Assembly: GCA_025465405.1 (NCBI GenBank)
Contig: JAODNL010000390.1
Span: 1 to 13,227 of the forward strand
Length of the DNA: 13,227 bases
Direction of reading: 5' to 3'
DNA from: Pseudonocardiales bacterium
GTDB taxonomy: Bacteria > Actinomycetota > Actinomycetes > Mycobacteriales > Jatrophihabitantaceae
Both the position numbers and the translations under genes were made by a program. The number at the start of each line of letters is the position of its first letter. Position 1 is the stretch's first letter. Below are positions 1 through 7,005 of this stretch, in pieces. The notes under the pieces are model-generated. The model was given only the letters and a program-made list of their open reading frames with translations. It did no database searches and was not told the origin of the DNA.

Positions 1-1
1 G

Positions 2-1918
2 CGCCGCGGGTCGCTCACAGACATCGAGCACGTGGTGATCCTGATGCAGGAGAACCGGTCCGTCGATCATTACTTCGGCACGATGCGCGGCGTGCGCGGC
101 TTCGGCGACAAGGCCGCGCTGACCTTCGCGGGCGGCCGCACGGTGTTCCAGCAGCCTGACGCGACCCGCCCCGACGGCGGCTACCTGCTGCCCTACCACG
201 TCGACACCAGGCGGGTCGACGGTCAGGATCTCGGCGGCAACGACCACAGCTGGGGCGGCGTGCACACGCAATGGGCCGACGGCGCGAACACCGGCTTCGT
301 GTCCGAGACAGGAGAGAACAGCGTCGCCTACTTCACCCGCGACGACGTGCCCTTCAACCACGCGCTGGCGCAGGCGTTCACCTTCTGCGACCACTACTTC
401 TGCTCCATCAAGGGCCCGACGACACCCAACCGGCTCTTCCACTGGAGCGGCACGATCGATCCGCACGGGACGGCCGGCGGCCCGGCGATCTTCAACCCCG
501 ACGACTACAAGCCCGTCTACAACTGGACGACCTATCCCGAGCGGCTGCAGAAGGCCGGCATCTCCTGGCAGCTGTTCGCCAACGACGAGGTCGGCGACGG
601 CGGCGGCGAGGACGGCTGGGTCGGCGACTACGGGGACAACCCGCTCTGGCTGTTCCAGGCCTACCACGACGCGCTGGCCTCGTCCGACCCCGCGGTGCGC
701 CAGCTCGCCGAGCGCGGGTCCCTACGCACGCAGTGGAAGCCGAACTCCGGCCTCGGTCACGACGTGAACCATGTGCTGGCGCAGTTTCTCGAGGCGTGCC
801 GGTCCCGGTCCCTGCCGGCCGTCTCGTGGATCGTGGCGCCGTACGCCTACTCCGAGCACCCCGCGGCGCGCCCGATCGACGGTGCCGCGTACACGCAGAC
901 CGTGCTCAACGCCCTCTGGGCGCAGCCCGAGCTATGGGAGAAGACCGCGGTCTTCGTCAACTACGACGAGCACGACGGCTTCTTCGACCACGTCATCTCG
1001 CCGACCGCGCCGCCCGGAACTGCGGACGAGTTCGTGAACGGCCTGCCGGTCGGGCTCGGGCCGCGGGTCCCCATGACGGTCGTGTCGCCCTGGAGCCGCG
1101 GCGGATGGGTCAACTCCGAGGTCTTCGACCACACGTCCGTGCTGCAGTTCCTGGAGCTCTGGACCGGGGTGAAGGAGCCGAACATCTCCGCGTGGCGGCG
1201 CCGCATCTGCGGCGACCTCACCGGCTGCTTCGATTTCGGCGACGACGACACCACGATCCCGCTGCTGCCCGACACCGCGGCGCTGCGCAAGAAGGCCGAC
1301 GAGCTGGATTCGAAGCTGCCCAAGCCCACCCCGCCCCCGCCGGGTGAGCAGGTACTCCCGAGGCAGGATGCCGGCACCGTGCCCGCGCGACCGTTGCCGT
1401 ACCAGCCCTGGGCGAACGTGATCCGCACCGCCGGTGGCGTGACGCTGGCGCTCGGCAATGCGGGAACAGCCGCCGTGCAGCTGCAGGTGTACGACCGCCT
1501 CACCGGCGTGGCGGCCCAGCGCATCGACGCGGCGGCCGGCGCGAGCGTCTCGGCGACCGTGACCGCGCCGACCGCGTACGACGTCGCGGTGCACGGACCC
1601 AACGGCTTCCTGCGGGAAGCCAAGGGGACGGGTTCACCCGGTGTCGAGGTGGCCGCCACGATCGTCGGGTCGGCCGATCACCCGCGGCTCGAACTGACCA
1701 TGACCAACAATGCCCGCCGCCGAAGCGTCGTCGTGGTGTCGGGGCTGGGGAAACCGCGGCGGATCACGGTGGAGCCGGGCACCCATACGCTGGTCGCCGA
1801 CCCCATCGAGACCGCACATGGCTGGTACGACATCCACGTCCAGCTCACGCAGGACGACAGCTACCTGCGCCGCTTCGCCGGGCACCTCGAGAACGGTCGC
1901 GCCAGCACGACCGGATGA
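2..1918 (+). CDS. Phosphocholine-type phospholipase C, 5' end outside the window
   Basis: Probably hydrolyses phosphatidylcholine-like phospholipids to diacylglycerol and phosphocholine, acting outside the cytoplasm after Tat export as known members do. The open frame runs from the first bases of the window and reads GSLTDIEHVVILMQENRS, the usual sequence just after the signal peptide, so the in-frame GTG at 32 is not the real start. Numbering from base 2, the metal-site motif ENRSVDHYFG is at 17-26. Thr140 in the GPTTPNR motif is the likely nucleophile position, by analogy with the acid phosphatase AcpA superfamily. YDEHDGFFDH at 321-330 is the second metal motif. A proline-rich linker (about 435-460) leads to two C-terminal beta domains (about 465-545 and 548-634) of the DUF756 type. 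That layout resembles Pseudomonas PlcH/PlcN rather than the shorter mycobacterial Plc proteins. The visible 638 residues plus a lost signal peptide fit a protein of about 680-700 residues. It converges with the next gene across only 6 bp. Substrate preference is inferred from family membership. Confidence 0.93.
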   Translation, partial: RRGSLTDIEHVVILMQENRSVDHYFGTMRGVRGFGDKAALTFAGGRTVFQQPDATRPDGGYLLPYHVDTRRVDGQDLGGNDHSWGGVHTQWADGANTGFVSETGENSVAYFTRDDVPFNHALAQAFTFCDHYFCSIKGPTTPNRLFHWSGTIDPHGTAGGPAIFNPDDYKPVYNWTTYPERLQKAGISWQLFANDEVGDGGGEDGWVGDYGDNPLWLFQAYHDALASSDPAVRQLAERGSLRTQWKPNSGLGHDVNHVLAQFLEACRSRSLPAVSWIVAPYAYSEHPAARPIDGAAYTQTVLNALWAQPELWEKTAVFVNYDEHDGFFDHVISPTAPPGTADEFVNGLPVGLGPRVPMTVVSPWSRGGWVNSEVFDHTSVLQFLELWTGVKEPNISAWRRRICGDLTGCFDFGDDDTTIPLLPDTAALRKKADELDSKLPKPTPPPPGEQVLPRQDAGTVPARPLPYQPWANVIRTAGGVTLALGNAGTAAVQLQVYDRLTGVAAQRIDAAAGASVSATVTAPTAYDVAVHGPNGFLREAKGTGSPGVEVAATIVGSADHPRLELTMTNNARRRSVVVVSGLGKPRRITVEPGTHTLVADPIETAHGWYDIHVQLTQDDSYLRRFAGHLENGRASTTG

Positions 1919-1924
1919 GTGCCG

Positions 1925-3220
1925 CTAGGGCGAACCACTCGCCGGCGACGTCGCGTAGGCAATCGTTCGCGCCGTGACCGCTTGCTCCACCATGCGGTGG
2001 GCCTCGGATGTGCCGTCGCGTTTCGGGTGACGCTCGTCGTCTGGATGGCGCGGCACCGTGGTGACCTCGATGGCGACGAGGTCGCTGTAGGCGCTCTGCC
2101 GAAGACGGGTCAGCAGCGACTGGCTGGCGCTTTTCGCCTTGGCGGCCAAGGTGGACGCGCTCAGCCCGATGGTTCCGACGAGCGCCAGCAGCGTCTTGAT
2201 GGCGGGGTTGCCGCGGTCGCTCGTCAGCAGCAGGACGAACACGGCCACCGCGGCGACACTGGCCGCCCCGACGAGCAGTTGCGGCCAGAAGGCGCGGAAG
2301 ACACGCAGCGTGGTCCGCTTGCCGTGCAGGATGGTGGACGGCCGGACCAGCGTGGCGGGGTCCTGGCCGAGCACGAGCAGCTGGTACCAGCGCCGCAGCT
2401 GCTCGTAGAGGTGGGTCGGCGCATCGTCGCGGCCACACCAGTTCGGTTCGGCCGCCACGCATCCCCACGCCTCGAGGCTTCCGGACACGGCGACCGGGGT
2501 CAGCGGGCTGAGGAAGGGCGCGATCCGGCCGGCCATCCGGCTGAGCTCGTGTCGGCGAGCCGGGTTCAGCAGGAACGCCCACGATCCGGCCGACGCGGCA
2601 CTCCCATCGGCACTCCCGCCGGCGCGGGCCTGATCCGAACTCGGCGCCAGCGCCCAATAGATTTCGGCCATGCCGCGGCCGAGCAGATACCCGCACGCGA
2701 GCATGTCGTCGCGGGCAGTCAGCCGGTCCTGGATCGCGGCATCCCAGTCATAGATCAGTTCGGCGACCTCGCGCCAGGCTCGCTCGCGCTCGGCCGGGTC
2801 GACGCCGTCGCCGGGCTGCGGCGGGTTGAGCCGGGCTCCGCCGTCCGCGTCGAGTCCTGCCATGAGCACGGCCAGGCGGGGCGCGAACGGCGCTCCGGTT
2901 GCCGGATCGTCGATGGCCGGCGGAGCGGTCACGTCAAGCTGCTCGGACAGACACACAAGAGCGTCGAACGCCTGTCGACGTGATTCGGCGAAGGTGCGCT
3001 GCGGCCGAAGTGGCAACGGATGGTCCGGGTCGGCCGGCAGCCCCTCGGTGGTCGGCCGGTGCGCTCTCCACCAATTCCGGCCTCGCACCTCGGCCAGATA
3101 CCAGCCGAGACGAACCGCCACGGCTACCCGCTCGCGCTGCTCACGGTCGTGGTGATGGTGATGCGGCTTGTCGACGTCGCCATGTCGGTCGTCGTCAACG
3201 ACCGACAGCTGCTGAGTCAT
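1925..3220 (-). CDS. Unrecognised protein with C-terminal transmembrane hairpin
   Basis: I do not recognise this 431-residue protein. The open frame extends upstream to 3319, but the ATG at 3220 (MTQQLSVVDD) has a strong purine-rich ribosome binding site 5 nt ahead, so I start there. The N-terminus is very polar and includes a five-His run (residues 20-24) in an acidic/basic stretch, then a Trp/Arg-rich segment (RGRNWWRAHRP). The middle is mostly soluble and helical-looking, with an Ala/Ser/Gly-rich insert around residue 190. Near the C-terminus are two hydrophobic segments, about 311-333 and 343-360, separated by a short polar turn, so both termini should lie on one side, probably the cytoplasm. 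A basic helical segment follows, then a polar tail of about 50 residues. No catalytic motif was found. The gene converges with the upstream phospholipase C and is divergent from the second phosphoesterase, so it could share control with the latter. A membrane effector or sensor is conceivable but only speculation. Confidence 0.8.
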   Translation of the reverse strand: MTQQLSVVDDDRHGDVDKPHHHHHDREQRERVAVAVRLGWYLAEVRGRNWWRAHRPTTEGLPADPDHPLPLRPQRTFAESRRQAFDALVCLSEQLDVTAPPAIDDPATGAPFAPRLAVLMAGLDADGGARLNPPQPGDGVDPAERERAWREVAELIYDWDAAIQDRLTARDDMLACGYLLGRGMAEIYWALAPSSDQARAGGSADGSAASAGSWAFLLNPARRHELSRMAGRIAPFLSPLTPVAVSGSLEAWGCVAAEPNWCGRDDAPTHLYEQLRRWYQLLVLGQDPATLVRPSTILHGKRTTLRVFRAFWPQLLVGAASVAAVAVFVLLLTSDRGNPAIKTLLALVGTIGLSASTLAAKAKSASQSLLTRLRQSAYSDLVAIEVTTVPRHPDDERHPKRDGTSEAHRMVEQAVTARTIAYATSPASGSP

Positions 3221-3225
3221 GCCGG

Positions 3226-3236
3226 CCCCTTCCCCT
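3226..3236 (-). promoter_or_regulatory. Ribosome binding site fixing the start of the membrane protein
   Basis: On the minus strand this reads AGGGGAAGGGG, ending 5 nt before the ATG at 3220. It supports that start over the upstream in-frame codons reaching 3319, which would add a 33-residue Arg-rich extension. Confidence 0.7.
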
Positions 3237-3342
3237 GTCGACGCACCTCGGACGCGCGACCCGCTCATCGCGTGCCCGTGCGGACATCTCGAAGCAGAGT
3301 GCTCTTGACGCGGCCGCATGGCAACCAGTTGGCTGCGATGCT

Positions 3343-3358
3343 GTCGACTCCCGTCGAC
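3343..3358. repeat. Paired GTCGAC palindromes in the divergent control region
   Basis: GTCGAC-TCCC-GTCGAC lies 17-32 bp ahead of the GTG at 3375. As GTCGAC is self-complementary, the unit is both a direct and an inverted repeat. A third GTCGAC is at 3237-3242, near the other end of this 154-bp divergent region. It could be a regulator site or a small hairpin in the leader. GTCGAC is common in GC-rich genomes, so confidence is low. Confidence 0.3.
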
Positions 3359-3361
3359 GCC

Positions 3362-3368
3362 GGAGGGA
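3362..3368 (+). promoter_or_regulatory. Ribosome binding site fixing the start of the second phosphoesterase
   Basis: GGAGGGA sits 6 nt before the GTG at 3375. It favours that start over the ATG at 3318, which has no comparable site and would add 19 residues unlike the family N-terminus. Confidence 0.75.
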
Positions 3369-3374
3369 CGTGCC

Positions 3375-5006
3375 GTGGCTATCGAACACGTCGTAGTGCT
3401 GTGTCTGGAGAACCGCTCGTTCGATCACATGCTCGGGTTCCTCACGCACCCCGATCCGAGCTTCGAAGGACTCGGCGCCGCGGGCCCGCACACGAATCCC
3501 GGCTACGACGGTGGCCCCGCCGTGCCCGCGACCCCGACCGCGAAGCGGGTGCTTCCGTTCGGACCTGACCACTCCCATGACGCGGTGATGAACCAGCTCG
3601 GCGCCACCGGCCGCGGAGCCGACCGTCAGTGCACCAACGACGGGTTCGTCACCAGCTACGAGCTGAAGGCCCAGGGCAAGGGACCCGGCGGCCTCGGCGG
3701 CCTGATCGCCCCGCTACTGAAGTGGCTGATGAAGAACAAGCCGGCGCAGGCTACCGGCCGCGGGCCGCTCGTCATGGAATGCCAAGACCCGGGCAAGATC
3801 CCCGTGTTGAGCACGCTGGCGCTGCAGTTCGCCGTCTTCGATCACTGGTTCTGCTCAGTCCCTGGCGAGACGTGGCCCAACCGCAACTACCTGCACGCCG
3901 CCACGTCCAACGGCGAGACAAACATCGAGATTCGCTTCTACTCAGACCCGACGATCTTCGAACTGCTCGAGAAACACGGCAAGAGCTGGCACATCTACCA
4001 CGACGACACACCCCAGGTCTGGGCATTCCGAGAACTCTGGGACACCCCGGACCGGCACGCCAACTGGTATCCCACCAACCGGTTCGCTGAGCATGTCGCC
4101 GCCGGCACCTTGCCGCACTACAGCTTCATCGAACCCAACCACCGGCCGCCGCTGCACACGCTCGACCGCAATCCCAGCTTCGGCGGCACGCCCAGCCTCA
4201 GCAACAGCCAGCACCCGGAGAACAACATCGTCTCCGACAGCGCCTACGACTCGTTCGACGACTCGGCCGACAACGACTTCAGCCGCGGCGAGCAACTCGT
4301 GGCCACCATTTACGAAGCGCTACGCGCCAATCCCGAATTGTTCGCGCGCACCTTGTTCCTGATCACCTACGACGAGCACGGCGGCTTCTACGATCACGTC
4401 GCCCCGCCCGTCGGCATCCCGGCCCCCGGCGGGGGGCGCAAATTCGGCGCGCGCCTGCTGCACAGCATCTGGCATCGCAGCGTGCACGACTTCGACTTCA
4501 CCATGCTCGGGCCGCGCGTGCCCGCCGTGCTCGTCTCGCCGCTCATCGAGCCCGGCACGGTCGTTCACGACGTCCACGACCACGCCAGCGTCCCGTCGAC
4601 ACTGCGCGCGATCTTCGCGCCGACGGCCGGCCCGCTCACCGACCGCGATGCGTGGTCGCCGCCGTTCCACAAGGTCGCGAACCGCGACGCCGCGCGCACC
4701 GACGTCCCCGACCTGTCGAGTCACGTGCCGGCCACCCCGCCGCCGTCCGCAGCCGCTGCCGGCGCCGCGCAACCCGCCGCTGCCGCACCGGCGACGACCT
4801 CAGCAGGCGCCCGTGACGTCCCCGACTACTACCGCGACTTCCTCCGTCAGGCCGACGCCGTCCGCCGGCACCTTCGCCAGGTGGGCGAGCCCGAGATCGC
4901 CGCGGTCGCCCCGACCGACCCGGCGGTGCAGCGGGCGGACGAGACGACGGCCGCTTTCTCGGCGGCGGCGCACCGGCACCGTCACCCCGACGAGAATCCC
5001 GCTTAG
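3375..5006 (+). CDS. Phospholipase C/acid phosphatase-like phosphoesterase without signal peptide
   Basis: A 543-residue PF04185-type phosphoesterase, expected to cleave a phosphoester such as a phospholipid head group or phosphomonoester. With the GTG start the protein opens directly with the catalytic domain: metal motif ENRSFDH is at residues 12-18, Thr166 in GETWPNR is the likely nucleophile position, and YDEHGGFYDH at 332-341 is the second metal motif, so the active site looks intact. Unlike the phospholipase C at the left end it has no signal peptide and no C-terminal DUF756-type domains. After about residue 450 there is an Ala/Pro-rich low-complexity linker, then a charged tail with a DYYRDFLRQADAVRRHL helix and a His-rich end. 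It is therefore predicted to be cytoplasmic or exported by an unrecognised route. It is divergent from the membrane-protein gene (154 bp between starts) and followed after 163 bp by a helix-turn-helix gene in the same direction. The substrate cannot be told from sequence. Confidence 0.9.
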   Translation: MAIEHVVVLCLENRSFDHMLGFLTHPDPSFEGLGAAGPHTNPGYDGGPAVPATPTAKRVLPFGPDHSHDAVMNQLGATGRGADRQCTNDGFVTSYELKAQGKGPGGLGGLIAPLLKWLMKNKPAQATGRGPLVMECQDPGKIPVLSTLALQFAVFDHWFCSVPGETWPNRNYLHAATSNGETNIEIRFYSDPTIFELLEKHGKSWHIYHDDTPQVWAFRELWDTPDRHANWYPTNRFAEHVAAGTLPHYSFIEPNHRPPLHTLDRNPSFGGTPSLSNSQHPENNIVSDSAYDSFDDSADNDFSRGEQLVATIYEALRANPELFARTLFLITYDEHGGFYDHVAPPVGIPAPGGGRKFGARLLHSIWHRSVHDFDFTMLGPRVPAVLVSPLIEPGTVVHDVHDHASVPSTLRAIFAPTAGPLTDRDAWSPPFHKVANRDAARTDVPDLSSHVPATPPPSAAAAGAAQPAAAAPATTSAGARDVPDYYRDFLRQADAVRRHLRQVGEPEIAAVAPTDPAVQRADETTAAFSAAAHRHRHPDENPA

Positions 5007-5007
5007 T

Positions 5008-5021
5008 CCGCTGTCGAGCGG
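5008..5021 (+). terminator. Small hairpin just after the phosphoesterase stop
   Basis: CCGCT-GTCG-AGCGG is a perfect 5-bp stem with a 4-nt loop starting 2 nt after the stop codon. No T run follows, so it is at most a weak terminator or mRNA end-stabilising hairpin. Confidence 0.25.
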
Positions 5022-5157
5022 CCGATAGCGCGGGACGCCTCCGTCCGGCGGTCCGCGACGGCGCCGTGCATCCCACCGGCGGTAGTCGTATCGTTCCGGC
5101 AACAACAGCCGGCGAAGCTCCTATCACTCACCCAACTCCTGCTCTACTTGCGCCATC

Positions 5158-5163
5158 GAGGAG
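5158..5163 (+). promoter_or_regulatory. Ribosome binding site of the HTH protein gene
   Basis: GAGGAG lies 6 nt before the GTG at 5170, supporting this non-ATG start. Confidence 0.6.
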
Positions 5164-5169
5164 CGGCAC

Positions 5170-6087
5170 GTGACTGGTTCGTGGGTTGACGCCCAGCTGG
5201 TCATCGCGCTTCGCGACGGTCCGTTCGCGGACGCTCTACGGCTGGCGATCGCAGCCCGGGGGCTGAGCCTGGATCGGCTGACCCATCGACTCGCGCTGCG
5301 CGACATCAGCGTGTCCACCGCGACCTTGAGCTACTGGTCACGGGGCCGCAGCCGTCCGGGACGACCGGAATCACTGCTCGCAGTGGCGGCGCTCGAAGAG
5401 ATCCTCGAGCTCCCGCCGAACGCGCTTCGCCAGCTGCTGATGGACCGGCCGCGAGCAGGGCAAACGGAGACGCCGGTGCCGCTGGAGCGGTTGTGGGGCG
5501 AGCACGGTGCCTCGGTACTCCAGGTCGCCGAGCAGATCGGCTTGCCGGGGCGCGACCGCAGGACGCTGAGCCTGCACGAGCGTTACGTACTGGACGGCGA
5601 CGGTGCCGAGCGCGCCTGTCGTGTGATCATGGTGCTCGAGGCGCTCAGCGATGAGGTGGATCATTTCGTGGTCGTGTACCACGACGACGACGACGGAAAG
5701 CAGCTGCCGCACATCAGTTCGGTTAGCGGCTGCGATGTCAGCACCGTGCGGCGCGACGAGGCCGGCGCGGTTCAGGTCGCGAGGATGCAGCTCGACCGTG
5801 TCCTGCAGCGCGGCGAGCGGACCGCCGTGGAGTACGAGCTGATGTATCGGCCCGGTGGTAGCCGATCGAGCAACGGCGAGCGCCGCTTCGCCACGTCGAT
5901 CCGGCAGTACGTTCTCGAGATCGTGTTCGATCCTGAGGCGATGCCCGCACGGTGCTATGCGGTACGCGAACCCACCAGAGGTAAGACCACCCGGCGCGAG
6001 TTGCAGCTGGACGGAACACATTCGGCGCGCATGGTGCTCCTGGACGCGAGCCCCGGTACCTACCGGATCGAGTGGGAGTGGGACTGA
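5170..6087 (+). CDS. Helix-turn-helix protein with unrecognised C-terminal domain
   Basis: A 305-residue protein, probably a DNA-binding regulator. Residues about 18-85 resemble a Cro/CI (XRE-like) helix-turn-helix: FADALRLAIAARGLSLDRL is followed by the candidate recognition segment SVSTATLSYWSRGRSRPGRP and then a hydrophobic helix (SLLAVAALEEILELP). This pattern is typical of proteins that test a sequence-specific site with a WSRG-type loop. The rest (about 100-305) is not a family I recognise. It appears beta-rich, with an acidic HDDDDGK loop near residue 176 and a C-terminal run of aromatic/acidic strands ending TYRIEWEWD. No transmembrane segment or signal peptide is present. It follows the phosphoesterase in the same direction after 163 bp and may regulate it or the divergent pair, which is inference from position only. 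A sensor domain binding a ligand or protein would be consistent with the C-terminal part. Confidence 0.82.
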   Translation: MTGSWVDAQLVIALRDGPFADALRLAIAARGLSLDRLTHRLALRDISVSTATLSYWSRGRSRPGRPESLLAVAALEEILELPPNALRQLLMDRPRAGQTETPVPLERLWGEHGASVLQVAEQIGLPGRDRRTLSLHERYVLDGDGAERACRVIMVLEALSDEVDHFVVVYHDDDDGKQLPHISSVSGCDVSTVRRDEAGAVQVARMQLDRVLQRGERTAVEYELMYRPGGSRSSNGERRFATSIRQYVLEIVFDPEAMPARCYAVREPTRGKTTRRELQLDGTHSARMVLLDASPGTYRIEWEWD

Positions 6088-6102
6088 GCTACGGCCAGTT
6101 CA

Positions 6103-6108
6103 CATAAT
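6103..6108 (+). promoter_or_regulatory. Possible -10 element ahead of the small ORF and GNAT gene
   Basis: CATAAT is an AT-rich island in an otherwise very GC-rich 260-bp gap and resembles an actinobacterial -10 box. No good -35 element is visible at the right distance. Confidence 0.2.
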
Positions 6109-6159
6109 GGAAACGGTGCATGCCACCGCCCGACATTCGCGCGCGGCATCGTCCTGGAC

Positions 6160-6351
6160 ATGATCGAACAGACTTCTCCGGCGACCGAACCAACCGAACC
6201 GCTGAAGCCCCTTCGCACGACGAGCTGTGGCTCCACCACAGCAGTTGACCGGGGAACCCGGCTGGCCGTCGACGCGCTACGCACGTCGCGGCGGGAACGC
6301 CGCGTCGTCCGCGCCCGCCGTACCCAGCGCTCGACGGCGGTCCGGCCATGA
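6160..6351 (+). CDS. Candidate small protein overlapping the GNAT start
   Basis: A 63-residue open frame begins at ATG 6160 and ends with a TGA sharing ATGA with the start codon of the acetyltransferase at 6348. Such overlap is typical of translational coupling. The N-terminal third is Thr/Pro/Glu-rich and the C-terminal half strongly basic (RTSRRERRVVRARRTQR). No ribosome binding site of quality is visible and no family is recognised. It could equally be a leader ORF, or a chance frame in GC-rich DNA. Apart from this ORF the 6088-6347 gap holds only the possible -10 element near 6103. Confidence 0.35.
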   Translation: MIEQTSPATEPTEPLKPLRTTSCGSTTAVDRGTRLAVDALRTSRRERRVVRARRTQRSTAVRP

Positions 6352-6971
6352 CGACAGCCTGCACACCCGCACCGACCGCCGCCACCAGCAAGTCCGACGC
6401 CAATGGGCGACCCAGCTCGCTCGCGATCTGGGTCCGTCAGCCATGGATGTTGCGCGTCGGCACGACCAATCTCCTGATCCGCGGAACGAGCGCACGCGAT
6501 CTCGCCGCCGTCGGCGCGATGCATGGCCGCTGCTCGGCTCGGACTCTCTTGGATCGCTACCGCGCGGGCGGGCGCGCGCCATCGGCCGTGGCGATCGAGC
6601 GAGCGCTGCGCCGGACGCTCGGGTTCGTCGCGTGCACCGGCCGCGGCGAGATCGTCGCGATGGCCGTCGCCGGCGCCGATCCGGCGCACCAGGCCGGCAG
6701 CGCCGAGATCGGTGTCGTCGTGCAGGACGACTGGCAGCGGCAGGGTCTCGGGCGGGAGCTACTGACCCATATCGCGGGCGCCGCATTCGTGTGCGGCTAC
6801 AACCAGCTGATCGCCTATCCGGCGACGACCTCGACCGCGGCGCAGCAGCTGCTCACCGTCGTCGGCCGCACCTACGCGGTCCCCGACCCGCCGAACCCGC
6901 ATCTGCACACGTACCTCACCGAGTCCTCGACGCTGGGCCTCGGTGCGGTGCGCGAACACCTGGCCTGCTGA
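6348..6971 (+). CDS. GNAT-family N-acetyltransferase
   Basis: A 207-residue protein predicted to transfer an acetyl group from acetyl-CoA to an amine on an unknown substrate, in the cytoplasm. The core GNAT signal is clear: beta-strand AEIGVVVQDDWQ followed by Q130-R-Q-G-L-G135, which fits the Q/R-x-x-G-x-G pyrophosphate-binding loop, then helix RELLTHIAGAA. The preceding FVACTGRGEIVAMAVAG (about 91-107) forms the usual central strands. The first 35 residues are polar and outside the domain, so a start further in is possible. The ATG has only a weak upstream ribosome site, and the possible upstream small ORF overlaps it by ATGA, which would allow coupled initiation. The gene converges with the AraC-type regulator across 33 bp that contain a terminator-like hairpin. 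Substrate unknown; protein, antibiotic or small-molecule acetylation cannot be told apart here. Confidence 0.85.
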   Translation: MTTACTPAPTAATSKSDANGRPSSLAIWVRQPWMLRVGTTNLLIRGTSARDLAAVGAMHGRCSARTLLDRYRAGGRAPSAVAIERALRRTLGFVACTGRGEIVAMAVAGADPAHQAGSAEIGVVVQDDWQRQGLGRELLTHIAGAAFVCGYNQLIAYPATTSTAAQQLLTVVGRTYAVPDPPNPHLHTYLTESSTLGLGAVREHLAC

Positions 6972-6978
6972 TCCGCTG

Positions 6979-7005
6979 CTGGGCCGGCTGACCGGCGGAG
7001 CTTTT
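6979..7005 (+). terminator. Terminator-like hairpin after the GNAT gene
   Basis: GCCGG (6983-6987), loop CTGA, CCGGC (6992-6996) forms a perfect core; the stem can extend with two mismatches to CTGGGCCGG/CCGGCGGAG. TTTT follows at 7002-7005. An outer pair CCGCTG (6973-6978) and CAGCGG (7006-7011) could close a larger structure. It sits between converging genes and should stop plus-strand transcripts. Confidence 0.55.

Noticed and set aside
32..34. GTG as the start of the first phospholipase C
   Set aside because: Conserved family sequence continues upstream to the window edge, so it is an internal Val codon.
1929..1943. Hairpin GGCGA-ACCAC-TCGCC after the first phospholipase C as a terminator
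   Set aside because: Only 5 bp, no T run, and inside the last codons of the converging gene; too weak to list.
1919..2983. Plus-strand open frame of 354 codons directly after the phospholipase C stop
   Set aside because: Antisense to the membrane-protein gene, with no recognisable domain; the minus-strand frame has a good start site and hydrophobic helices.
3305..3339. Promoter for the second phosphoesterase based on TTGACG at 3305
   Set aside because: No acceptable -10 box lies 16-19 nt downstream.
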